This document shows, in pieces, positions 6,378 to 13,147 of a stretch of DNA of 13,147 bases (positions are counted from its first letter, which is position 1; the number at the start of each line of letters is the position of its first letter). Under the pieces are notes generated by a model. It did no database searches. It was given only the letters and a program-made list of their open reading frames with translations, and was not told the DNA's origin. The stretch lies in assembly GCA_937888925.1 (NCBI GenBank), contig CALARM010000975.1:1-13147 (forward strand), in the 5' to 3' direction. Both the position numbers and the translations under genes were made by a program. This stretch comes from an uncultured Synergistia bacterium. Lineage in GTDB: Bacteria > Eremiobacterota > SpSt-956 > JAKJGF01.

Positions 6378-8300
6378 TCATAGACCTGTCTTTACCAGGC
6401 GAAACCCGAGATAGTTAAGACGGCCCGTAGAGTCATAAGAAGCCCGATCGGCCGATCGACAGGTAGTGGCAACAAAGTAACAGTTACTGCCACGGCGGAT
6501 TCTGTAAGTTCCGGAAAGAGGCCCGATAGGATCTGTTACACTATCTGCTGAATAATTATTAACAGACCAGTCATTACACCATTCATAAACATTTCCACGT
6601 ATATCATAAAGCCCCCATGGATTAGGAAGGAGGAGACCGACATTATGAAGAGTGACTGCAGAATCACCTTTATACCAGCAATAATTATTTATAGTATTAG
6701 GGTCGTCAATTCCGGTATTGGGGTCACATGGCAGACCGGTATTAGGGTCATAAGCCTGCCCCCAGAAATATTCAGTTGTACTACCGGCACGGCAGGCATA
6801 TTCGTTTTCAGCTTCTGTAGGAAGGCGATAACCGTTATATTCTCTATGGAAGTTAACTGCGTTACTTCCCCATCTCTGAGAACCATCAGAGCTATATGGG
6901 CCGTAACATTGCTGTAATCCGAACTGGCTGCTCATCCAGTTACAATATGCCACTGCTCCGTACCAGCTTACACAGCTTACAGGCACATTTTCATAACCGG
7001 ATGTCACAGTAAAAGTTCCCGGATCTGGGCCACCAGTTATAGCATACGGGCCTGTCGATATCCATGTAACACCGCCTTCTGTCTGATTTCCCTGGGAATT
7101 TAAAAATCTGCAATAGTCTGTAGTTGTCACCTGATATGTACCCATATAAAAAGAACTTACAGTAACACTGTGAACCGGTTTATTAAGGGCATTAACATTA
7201 CTCCCCATATTAAAGGTTCCGCCGGCTATAGAAACCATTGAAGGAGCAGGAACAGAGGAAGTAGGTGTTCCGGTTGGTGTTGAACTTCCTGAAGGTGTTC
7301 CGGTTGGTGTGACAGTTGGTGTTAAACCTCCAGGAGTAGGGGTAAGCCCTGGTGATGGCTTCACAGTAGGATTATTTGATATATTTATATCTACTGTCAC
7401 ATCTGTCAGACCTCCGACATTTACAACCTGCTCAACAACTATTCCGGACGGACTGGTTACCACCAGTGTTACAGTGTCTGAAGCAGGCACTCCTATTATC
7501 TGATAATATCCATTTGTATCACTTTTGTTATATAAATTAGTTGATTTAACACTTACCGTTGCCCCTGATAAAGCATTTCCACCGGTATCCTTTATATGAC
7601 CCTTTATATTTATCACACCATCCAATACTACAACAGTTGCAGAAGCACTCCCATTTGACGTTGTAGCTGTCACCTTATATGTCCCTGCTTCCGTGCTGGT
7701 GAACACACCGGAACTATCTATCACAGTATTTGTGTTCGGACTGTTAACAGACCATGTGGCAGGAGGCGCTATAACTATACCATTCGGATCCAGACCATAG
7801 GTGCTGAAGAAGAACGTAGCCTTTGGAACCTGCTGTATTCCCTTTCTTAAGGATAATACCATTTCACCTTCCGGCAATATCTTGAAACCGGTAAAATGAT
7901 CTGTAGCTAAATTGGGGTCGCTTACTACTACAGGTTGCTGAATCGATGTATAGGTCGTATCAGTCGTTGTAGTATACTCTACTTTTAACGGATACTCTCC
8001 TACAGGAACTTTATTGAATTCAAATCTGCCATTAACATCTGTCGATACTTCAAGTGCCAGATCCGTTATATATACCTTTGCTCCTGAAGCAGGTACATAA
8101 CCATCAGGAATATTACTCTTATCTGGTAATACTATCATGCCTGACAATGCATTCCCAGAAGCAGCCTGACTTTCATTCATACGAGTGTTAACAGCTATGG
8201 CAGGTACAGCTACTATTCCCACTGATGATCCCAATAAGGCCTGTAAAGCCATAGTTAATAATGCACCGCACCCCGTAAAATATATATACTTATCAGACAA
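6378..8300 (-). CDS. surface protein: Ig-like/carboxypeptidase-regulatory domains plus FGE-sulfatase domain, DGR-target-like C-terminus
   Basis: The open frame from a TTG at 8300 gives 640 residues; the true start is probably ATG 8338 in another frame (see separate entry). Order: a CarboxypepD_reg-like beta domain (about 46-108); a Big/Ig-like domain (about 168-230, WSVNSPN...GTYKVTATT); a second CarboxypepD_reg-like domain (231-308, VSVKST...GVPAS); a Pro/Thr/Gly/Ser stalk (309-354); and an FGE-sulfatase domain (355-640). The last shows SIAGGTFNMGS, YRLPTEAENEYACRAGS, NPWGLYDIRGNVYEWCNDW and the terminal LGFRLV. The usual Trp of EAEWEYA is Asn. This fold serves both formylglycine-type enzymes and C-type-lectin binding proteins. 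No sulfatase lies nearby and it sits on a stalk, so ligand binding is likelier than catalysis. It is convergent to CHAT 1 and divergent from CHAT 2. Confidence 0.85.
   Translation of the reverse strand: MSDKYIYFTGCGALLTMALQALLGSSVGIVAVPAIAVNTRMNESQAASGNALSGMIVLPDKSNIPDGYVPASGAKVYITDLALEVSTDVNGRFEFNKVPVGEYPLKVEYTTTTDTTYTSIQQPVVVSDPNLATDHFTGFKILPEGEMVLSLRKGIQQVPKATFFFSTYGLDPNGIVIAPPATWSVNSPNTNTVIDSSGVFTSTEAGTYKVTATTSNGSASATVVVLDGVINIKGHIKDTGGNALSGATVSVKSTNLYNKSDTNGYYQIIGVPASDTVTLVVTSPSGIVVEQVVNVGGLTDVTVDINISNNPTVKPSPGLTPTPGGLTPTVTPTGTPSGSSTPTGTPTSSVPAPSMVSIAGGTFNMGSNVNALNKPVHSVTVSSFYMGTYQVTTTDYCRFLNSQGNQTEGGVTWISTGPYAITGGPDPGTFTVTSGYENVPVSCVSWYGAVAYCNWMSSQFGLQQCYGPYSSDGSQRWGSNAVNFHREYNGYRLPTEAENEYACRAGSTTEYFWGQAYDPNTGLPCDPNTGIDDPNTINNYCWYKGDSAVTLHNVGLLLPNPWGLYDIRGNVYEWCNDWSVNNYSADSVTDPIGPLSGTYRIRRGSNCYFVATTCRSADRASYDSTGRLNYLGFRLVKTGL
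6411..6485 (-). other. DGR-like variable region in the FGE C-terminus
   Basis: Codons 606-630 encode NCYFVATTCRSADRASYDS then TGRLNY, just before LGFRLV. Twenty-one of 25 codons end in C or T. The exceptions (CGA, TCG, CGG, ACG) sit mostly at the normally invariant R, S and R of the CRSA-x-R motif. DGR-diversified FGE/C-type-lectin proteins have this layout: AAY codons of the template are randomised at both adenines, giving NNY codons between fixed residues. No template repeat or reverse transcriptase is in the window, so this is pattern evidence only. Confidence 0.45.
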
Positions 8301-8351
8301 CAGATACCAAAGAACACGAACAGTGTAACTTTTTTCATAACCTCTCCTCCT
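8277..8351 (-). CDS. out-of-frame start and lipoprotein signal peptide of the FGE protein
   Basis: The best start for the FGE gene is ATG 8338-8336, preceded by a strong AGGAGGAG Shine-Dalgarno (within 8339-8351). It opens MKKVTLFVFFGICCLISIY, a classical signal peptide, but that frame ends after 27 codons. The remainder is two bases out of phase. Removing one TA from the TATATATA tract (8281-8288) joins the frames. It would then read MKK, hydrophobic core, FTGC, G: a good type-II lipobox (FTG-Cys) at the mature N-terminus. So the gene is frameshifted, or switched at this tract, or carries a sequencing error. Weaker alternative starts in the main frame are TTG 8300 and a downstream ATG (MALQALLG), neither with a comparable ribosome site. 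Confidence 0.6.
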
Positions 8352-8408
8352 ATATATACATAACGTTACCTCATGATATAAAAGATACCATTACTCAGAT
8401 ATACGTAA

Positions 8409-8437
8409 ATTATAATAAAATTCTTGCTATAGAGCAA
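8409..8437 (-). promoter_or_regulatory. candidate promoter of the FGE gene
   Basis: On the minus strand TTGCTC (8437-8432), a 17-bp spacer and a consensus TATAAT (8414-8409) point at the FGE gene, giving a leader of about 60 nt. The -35 box overlaps the inverted repeat at 8421-8440. Confidence 0.5.
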
Positions 8438-8440
8438 GAA
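8421..8440. promoter_or_regulatory. perfect inverted repeat, possible operator between divergent genes
   Basis: TTCTTGC (8421-8427), a 6-bp centre and GCAAGAA (8434-8440) form a perfect palindrome. It overlaps the -35 and spacer of the FGE promoter and lies about 80 bp upstream of the CHAT 2 start. The position suits a dimeric regulator acting on one or both genes; an RNA hairpin is possible only for transcripts starting further out. Confidence 0.4.
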
Positions 8441-8476
8441 AAATTATCTATAATAACAAAACATTTTATAAAAGAA

Positions 8477-8505
8477 TTGTGACAGAAGTTAAAGTCAGCT
8501 ATAAT
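8477..8505 (+). promoter_or_regulatory. promoter of CHAT paralogue 2, predicting a leaderless mRNA
   Basis: TTGTGA (8477-8482), a 17-bp spacer and a consensus TATAAT (8500-8505) are followed by the ATG at 8514, only 8 nt past the -10 box. Transcription should start at or within a few bases of the ATG. This fits the absence of a Shine-Dalgarno. Confidence 0.6.
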
Positions 8506-8513
8506 ATAAATTT

Positions 8514-11500
8514 ATGAAGGATATAATAAATATATTTCGCATAAAAAAGATTATTTCTAAAGTATTGATTATTCCAGGTCTCTTAATAATTTTACTCTTC
8601 GCCTCCGAGTGTTCATGCTGGAAAGCTCACATCTCCCCTGTATCTGCCGGTCAGATAAGCCGGGAAGATTTAATTACAATACTTGAAAAATCTTCTTCCT
8701 CTGAAGAAAGAAAAAAATTACTTGAAGATAACAGAGATAAAATTGACTCTTATTTTATAACTGAACTGATATGGAAAGCACACAGATCTATAAATTTAAA
8801 AGATTTATCCTCGGAAAAGAGCGAACAATTTATAGAGATTGCCGTAGAATCGGCAGAAATTAAAGGAGATAAAATCAGTCTTGCCAGGGCTCTTATATAT
8901 AAATATAAATTTGCTCTGGATAAGAAAAAGAACGAGAAATCTCCTGAACTGGAACAGGCACTTGTAATATTTAAAGAGAAAGGGAACAGGAAAGGAGAAG
9001 GTATCTGTTATTATTACAAGGCTATGAATTTTTATTATCATTTCGGCAAAACAGAAGAAGCTTTTCTATTCCTTGATAAAGCAATCAAAATTCTCAGAGA
9101 AACGGGAGACAGCCTTTATGAAGGTGACTGCTACAGATTAAAAGGTGAGATTTACAGAGATCTCTATGACAGTAATAATTGCATAAACAATATGGAGACA
9201 GCTATAAAACTGTATGAGCAGCAGAGAGATACAATCAGTATATGCTCCTGTTATCAGACTATGTTCGAAATGTGCCAGTTCGACGGTTTACTCAAAAAAG
9301 CTTCAGAATATCTTGAAACAAAGAGACAGTTAATAGAAAGATTACAACCTGAACGTATATGTTCCGGTAAAGAAGACGGCTTTATCAGATACAATCACTA
9401 TGACACAAAAGAAAAATTACTCTTAAATTACTATGTTTCCCTTGCAGCTCTTTACAAATCTATGGGGAAATACGAAGAAGCCATAAAAGTGTACCGGAAA
9501 TATATTCAAATCATTCCACCGGAAGAAAATACAGAGAAAGGAGAAGCATGTCGTGAAACAGCCAATATATATAAATTCATAGGCCAGAAGGACAATGCAT
9601 TGAAATACTATATCGAGGCCATAAAGATAGAAAATATGAATATAGATACTGTTATTCTGAATTACCTTATGACAGGGAATTTTTATCTCTACCAGATGGA
9701 CGATCCTGATAAAGCTTTGAAATATTATGAGATAGCCCTCGGGAAAGTGGAATATATAGGTATGGCTTTTCTGAAAGATTATTACAGAAGTGTCTGTATA
9801 AAGGATATGGCTATGGCCATGGAAACAAAAGGGGATACGGATAAAGCAATAGAATATCTTGAAAAAACCTTGCAAATTCTTGAAGACTTATGTAAAAATA
9901 AAGGACAGTCTTTCTACTATGAAACAGGACTGAATTACGGACATCTCGGCAGGATCTATGAAAAAAAAGGATATAAAGAGAAGGCTCTGGCCTGTCTGAA
10001 TAAAGCACTCAACATTGCAAAAGAAACCGGCAACAGGCAGCTTACGGCACTTGCTTACACCAATCTCGGAAAATTTTTCTTCAATCAAAAACAGTACGAA
10101 GAATCCCTGACATTTTATATGAAAGCCATTAAAATAGCGGAAGAAATAAATTCTATAAACAGGTTAACCTATTACAGGAAAGCAGGAGATATATATGAAC
10201 AGACAGGACAGAAGGAAAAAGCACTTCATTTCTACCTTAAATCCATAGAGGTAATAGAGGGGATCAGGAACGAAATGAAGGTAGAAGAATTTAAAAGAGA
10301 TTTTATGAAAGATAATATAGAGACTTATGAAAAAGCAATAGATCTTTTTATAAGCCTGGGGAGATATGAAGACGGGTTTAACTGTAATGAACAGGCCAGG
10401 GCCAGATCATTTCTGGATATAATTGCCAATCAAAAAGTAAATATAACGCATGGAATAGAGCCTGAACTGGCAGGGAAAGAAGAGGAACTGTGCAGAAGGA
10501 TACAATATCTTTCACAGTCTATAAGACAGGCAAAAGAAAACAATAAAGATGATAAGATCAAAGAAGAAGAACTCAAAGCTCTAAAATATGAATATGAACA
10601 GATACTGGAAGAGATAAAACTGAAAAATCCCGAATATGCAAGTTTAATAAGCGTCAGCCCCGTTTCTCTGAAAGATATAAGAAAAATACCTGATAAAGAC
10701 AGTGTGATAATAGAATATTTTCTCGGTAAAAAAAGAAGTTATATATGGATAACAGGTAATGAAATATTTAAAATCGTTATTATACCTTACAATGAGGAGG
10801 AAATAAAAAACTCTGTCAGACAGTATCGGTATCATAACTGTGAACATATGACGGCTGAAAAATTAAAAAATAATAAATGGCAGGACGAAGGAAAAAAACT
10901 TTACAGTATGTTATTTAAAGATGCGGAAAAACACATTAAAGGCAAAAAAAGACTCCTCATAGCGCCTCATAAATTTCTTCATTATCTTCCCTTTCAGGTC
11001 TTCATAGATGAATCCGGGAAAAGTCTTGCAGAAAAATATGAAATAACCTATCTTCCCTCTGCCGGTGTCCTTAAATACTGTAAAGATAAGAACAGAATGG
11101 CAAAGGATACATTACTCGCATTTGAACTGGGAAATTTAAAGATTGAAGGTTTTGCTCCACTTCCGGGCACAGAACGGGAAGTAAATTCCATAAGTAAATT
11201 ATATTCAAGAAAAGAAATTTATAAAGGCAAGAATATGAATACAGATATATTATATAAAAAAGGCAGAGAATTCGACATTTTACATTTTGCAACACATGCC
11301 ACACTGGATTCTTCTTCACCCATGTTTTCTTCTCTGGTCTTTTCCGATAAAACCTTACCTGTTTATGAGATATTTAACGTGGAGCTCAGGGCATATCTTG
11401 TCACACTGAGTGCCTGTAAAACAGGTATTTGCGAAGAAGGGGATGAACTGGTTGGATTGTCCAGAGCTTTTATTTATGCGGGAACACCGACAATATGTGC

Positions 11501-11675
11501 AAGTTTATGGGATGTTTCCGATGTTTCTACATCAGAATTGATGGAGAGGTTTTATTACTATCTGAAAGGTAATAACAAATCAGAGGCTTTAAGGCTCGCC
11601 CAGATAGATATAATGAAAAAATATCCACACCCATTCTTCTGGGCTCCTTTTGTGTTGACAGGAGACTGGAGGTAA
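8514..11675 (+). CDS. TPR-CHAT caspase-like protease, membrane/lipid-anchored (paralogue 2)
   Basis: This 1053-residue protein is built like its paralogue at 3141-6287. It has a basic then hydrophobic N-terminus (17-30) followed by Cys33 and Cys35 (ASECSC, a poor lipobox, so possibly a simple membrane anchor). A shared HISPVSAGQIS motif follows. Tandem TPRs run to about 590 (for example GRIYEKKGYKEKALACLNKA), then a coiled coil, then the CHAT domain from about 713. The presumed dyad is His928 and Cys968 (LSACKTG). The residue after His928 is Ala (ATHA), where the paralogue and most family members have Gly. The C-terminus PFFWAPFVLTGDWR is conserved. It is monocistronic: divergent from the FGE gene and closed by the terminator at 11700. 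The ATG is the only plausible start, has no ribosome site, and is probably used leaderless. A lineage-specific duplicate that may recognise a different partner through its diverged TPRs. Confidence 0.85.
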   Translation: MKDIINIFRIKKIISKVLIIPGLLIILLFASECSCWKAHISPVSAGQISREDLITILEKSSSSEERKKLLEDNRDKIDSYFITELIWKAHRSINLKDLSSEKSEQFIEIAVESAEIKGDKISLARALIYKYKFALDKKKNEKSPELEQALVIFKEKGNRKGEGICYYYKAMNFYYHFGKTEEAFLFLDKAIKILRETGDSLYEGDCYRLKGEIYRDLYDSNNCINNMETAIKLYEQQRDTISICSCYQTMFEMCQFDGLLKKASEYLETKRQLIERLQPERICSGKEDGFIRYNHYDTKEKLLLNYYVSLAALYKSMGKYEEAIKVYRKYIQIIPPEENTEKGEACRETANIYKFIGQKDNALKYYIEAIKIENMNIDTVILNYLMTGNFYLYQMDDPDKALKYYEIALGKVEYIGMAFLKDYYRSVCIKDMAMAMETKGDTDKAIEYLEKTLQILEDLCKNKGQSFYYETGLNYGHLGRIYEKKGYKEKALACLNKALNIAKETGNRQLTALAYTNLGKFFFNQKQYEESLTFYMKAIKIAEEINSINRLTYYRKAGDIYEQTGQKEKALHFYLKSIEVIEGIRNEMKVEEFKRDFMKDNIETYEKAIDLFISLGRYEDGFNCNEQARARSFLDIIANQKVNITHGIEPELAGKEEELCRRIQYLSQSIRQAKENNKDDKIKEEELKALKYEYEQILEEIKLKNPEYASLISVSPVSLKDIRKIPDKDSVIIEYFLGKKRSYIWITGNEIFKIVIIPYNEEEIKNSVRQYRYHNCEHMTAEKLKNNKWQDEGKKLYSMLFKDAEKHIKGKKRLLIAPHKFLHYLPFQVFIDESGKSLAEKYEITYLPSAGVLKYCKDKNRMAKDTLLAFELGNLKIEGFAPLPGTEREVNSISKLYSRKEIYKGKNMNTDILYKKGREFDILHFATHATLDSSSPMFSSLVFSDKTLPVYEIFNVELRAYLVTLSACKTGICEEGDELVGLSRAFIYAGTPTICASLWDVSDVSTSELMERFYYYLKGNNKSEALRLAQIDIMKKYPHPFFWAPFVLTGDWR

Positions 11676-11699
11676 TAGCATCTGCAGCCCGCTGTATAT

Positions 11700-11731
11700 A
11701 AAAAAGACTGCCCCTGAAAGCAGCCTTTTTT
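11700..11731. terminator. bidirectional intrinsic terminator
   Basis: AAAAAAGACTGC (11700-11711), an 8-nt loop and GCAGCCTTTTTT (11720-11731) form a hairpin flanked by A and T runs. It serves the CHAT gene on the plus strand and the repeat protein on the minus strand. The stem is better on the minus strand, where the one odd pair becomes a G-U wobble. Confidence 0.85.
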
Positions 11732-11754
11732 ATATTTATATTAATAATTATTTA

Positions 11755-12849
11755 TTATTTACCGTCAATAATTGCCTGTAAAATTACATTCCTGGCCTTT
11801 GCGGCACTGGAATCATACATATCATTATTTCCCACTTCTATTCCCTGTTTTGCCAGAAGCTTCTGTTCTTCCGTTGTGTCAGGATTTGCAATTATAGCTT
11901 CAAAGCCCTGTCTCTGAAGAGCTCTCTGTTCCTGTGCGTCCTCCATTTTAACTCCTGCATCATAAGTTACTTTAGCTATAACAGAACCGATAGAGCCCTC
12001 TATACCATTTTTAATAGCAGATAAAATTACATTTCTGGCCCTTGCGGCACTTACATCATACATTCTGGAGTCACCAAATGTCACTCCCAGCTCTGCAATA
12101 GCTTTTGTTTCTTTTGAAACACCGGGATTTGCGATTATAGCTTTCAATCCCTGTCTCTGAAGAGCTCTCTGTTCCGGTGCATCTTCCATCTTACCTCCTG
12201 CCTCGCTGGTTACTGTCGCGATAACGTAACCGATGGGACCTGATATACCTCCGCTTATAGTCTTTAAAACAATGTTTCTGGCCCGTGCAGCGCTTACATC
12301 ATACATCCTGGAATCCCCAAATTCCACTCCAAGGCTGGCAAGGGTTTTTTCTTCCTGTGATGTTTTCGCATTTGCCGCTATAACCTGAAGGCCATCTCTC
12401 TGAACCTGTCTCTGTTCCGATGCATCCTCCATCTTACCTCCTGCATTCATGGTCAAATTCGCGACAACAGAACCGATAGGGCCACTTATGCCACCACTTA
12501 TAGTACTTAAAACAATATTTCTGGCCCTTGCGGCACTTACATCATACATATGATGATCTCCCATGGTTATTCCCAGTGTAGAAAGGGTCTTCTCATCTTC
12601 TGTCGTGCTGGTATTTGAAACTATAGAAGCCAGTCCCTCTCTCTGTATTTTTCTCTGTTCCGGTGCAGTATCAACATTAACACCTGAATCAAAAGTTGTC
12701 TTTGCCAGGAGCTGACCAATCTTACTGTATTCAACATTGGAAGAAAGAATTACACTGTCTGCAGGTTCCTTAACTGTTTCATCTAATTTTGTACAATTTG
12801 GCAATTCCTGCTTTATTGTTGTTATAGGTAAACTACCATCAATTCTCAT
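11755..12849 (-). CDS. protein of four 81-residue tandem repeats, unknown function
   Basis: The 364-residue protein starts at ATG 12849, chosen over an ATG 18 nt upstream because GGGAGGT (12859-12865) overlaps the latter and sits 9 nt before the former. After a 43-residue N-terminus come four repeats of 81, 81, 81 and 78 residues (44-124, 125-205, 206-286, 287-364). Each runs: IGxVxAxxT, an acidic stretch ending in EQRxxQRxG, a helical part, LGxxxGDSRMYDVSAARARN, then xILxxIxxGIxG. There is no signal peptide, membrane segment or Trp, and only one Cys (Cys19). The MYD-SAA-ARN motif is nearly invariant. It looks like a soluble, mostly helical solenoid-type or multivalent binding protein. I do not recognise the family. 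It has its own promoter and is convergent to CHAT 2. Confidence 0.8.
   Translation of the reverse strand: MRIDGSLPITTIKQELPNCTKLDETVKEPADSVILSSNVEYSKIGQLLAKTTFDSGVNVDTAPEQRKIQREGLASIVSNTSTTEDEKTLSTLGITMGDHHMYDVSAARARNIVLSTISGGISGPIGSVVANLTMNAGGKMEDASEQRQVQRDGLQVIAANAKTSQEEKTLASLGVEFGDSRMYDVSAARARNIVLKTISGGISGPIGYVIATVTSEAGGKMEDAPEQRALQRQGLKAIIANPGVSKETKAIAELGVTFGDSRMYDVSAARARNVILSAIKNGIEGSIGSVIAKVTYDAGVKMEDAQEQRALQRQGFEAIIANPDTTEEQKLLAKQGIEVGNNDMYDSSAAKARNVILQAIIDGK
11758..12720 (-). repeat. four tandem coding repeats, 243-bp period
   Basis: Units lie at 12478-12720, 12235-12477, 11992-12234 and 11758-11991 (last one 9 bp short), in perfect frame register. The DNA is similar but clearly diverged, and units 2 and 3 look closest around the MYDVSAARARN segment. 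Old duplication under protein-level constraint is likelier than a fresh tandem expansion. Confidence 0.85.
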
Positions 12850-12882
12850 AATTATAATACCTCCCATATTAATTTAAGTTTA

Positions 12883-12910
12883 ATTATATCTCTTTATCAG
12901 CTAAAAACAA
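12883..12910 (-). promoter_or_regulatory. candidate promoter of the repeat protein
   Basis: On the minus strand TTGTTT (12910-12905), a 16-bp spacer and a consensus TATAAT (12888-12883) predict transcription from about 12876 and a leader of some 27 nt with a good ribosome site. Confidence 0.45.
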
Positions 12911-13013
12911 CGGGGAAAATGTTAAAAAAATGTAAACTTTTTATGATCTCGACTCGGCTTCAGTAAAAAATTTTATCTGTAGCAATCAGATTGTCATTCC
13001 TGGCAGGCATATA

Positions 13014-13147
13014 TTATTCTTTCTGGTAAACCCTTACATAATCTATTTCAAATACCTGCGGAAACAGAGAGTCGTCTATACCTTCTTTGCCACCCCAGTT
13101 TCCTCCTATAGCCAGATTCAATATGAGATAAAAAGGTTTATCAAAAG
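13014..13147 (-). CDS. GH16 glycoside hydrolase, C-terminal fragment (cut by window edge)
   Basis: The last 43 codons before TAA (13014-13016) begin FDKPFYLILNLAIGGNWGGK and end DYVRVYQKE. This is the characteristic C-terminal beta-strand pattern of family 16 glycoside hydrolases (laminarinase/licheninase type): PFYLILNLAIGGNW followed by FPQxxxxDYVRVYQ. These enzymes cut beta-1,3 or mixed-linkage glucans and are usually secreted. The catalytic ExDxxE motif is outside the window, so activity and substrate cannot be judged. The gene lies on the same strand as the repeat protein, about 165 bp upstream of it, but the repeat protein appears to have its own promoter. Confidence 0.8.
   Translation of the reverse strand, partial: FDKPFYLILNLAIGGNWGGKEGIDDSLFPQVFEIDYVRVYQKE

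Noticed and set aside
6378..8300. Annotation of the FGE protein as a sulfatase-activating formylglycine enzyme
   Set aside because: No sulfatase is nearby, the domain is on a stalk of Ig-like modules, and the C-terminus looks like a ligand-binding variable region; FGE-fold alone does not show catalysis.
11758..12720. CRISPR-like or satellite array from the regular minus-strand repeats
   Set aside because: The period is 243 bp, exactly 81 codons in frame, with no spacer/repeat pattern; it is a coding repeat.
12849..12867. Start of the repeat protein at ATG 12867
   Set aside because: That ATG overlaps the Shine-Dalgarno sequence for ATG 12849, which is ideally spaced.
12961..13013. Terminator of the GH16 gene
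   Set aside because: Only very short stems (CCTGCCAGG and CAAT/ATTG) precede a T-rich run; too weak to call.

Overview
The window comes from an AT-rich bacterial genome. Two features point to an envelope-rich, probably uncultivated lineage with secreted and lipid-anchored proteins: large TPR-CHAT proteins with hydrophobic N-termini, and an Ig-like/FGE-sulfatase surface protein. I cannot name the phylum from sequence alone. Nothing looks like phage structural genes, and I found no CRISPR, tRNA or rRNA.

Layout. Positions 1-1183 are a graveyard of mobile elements. It holds a serine-recombinase scrap (minus strand) and an IS630-like element remnant with 13-bp inverted ends, flanking TA and two in-frame stops. 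It also holds a frameshifted DDE-transposase relic (minus strand). Positions 1316-1453 hold the last 45 codons of a lost third TPR-CHAT gene, with a TGA replacing a conserved Gly codon. Then comes a two-gene operon: an exported HExxH metallopeptidase with a C-terminal ComEA-like helix-hairpin-helix domain (1492-3144), overlapping by 4 bp a TPR-CHAT cysteine-protease-like protein (3141-6287). Convergent to it is a surface protein (6378-8300, minus) with carboxypeptidase-regulatory/Ig-like domains, a Pro/Thr linker and a C-terminal FGE-sulfatase domain. Its last 35 codons resemble the variable region of a diversity-generating retroelement (DGR) target. Its signal peptide is in a different frame, separated by a short (TA)n tract. 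Divergent from it is a second full-length TPR-CHAT paralogue (8514-11675), apparently leaderless. A bidirectional terminator separates it from a cytosolic-looking protein of four 81-residue repeats (11755-12849, minus) that I do not recognise. The window ends in the C-terminus of a GH16 glycoside hydrolase (minus).

How the genes may work together (inference). CHAT domains are caspase-like peptidases that often act as effectors, with TPRs as sensor or partner-binding arms. FGE/C-type-lectin folds are common hypervariable ligand-binding domains of DGRs. Two TPR-CHAT genes and a tail relic, a metallopeptidase translationally coupled to one of them, and a possibly diversified FGE surface protein between them suggest an extracytoplasmic proteolytic recognition or conflict module. 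No reverse transcriptase, template repeat or Avd gene lies in the window, so diversification would have to act in trans or have ceased.
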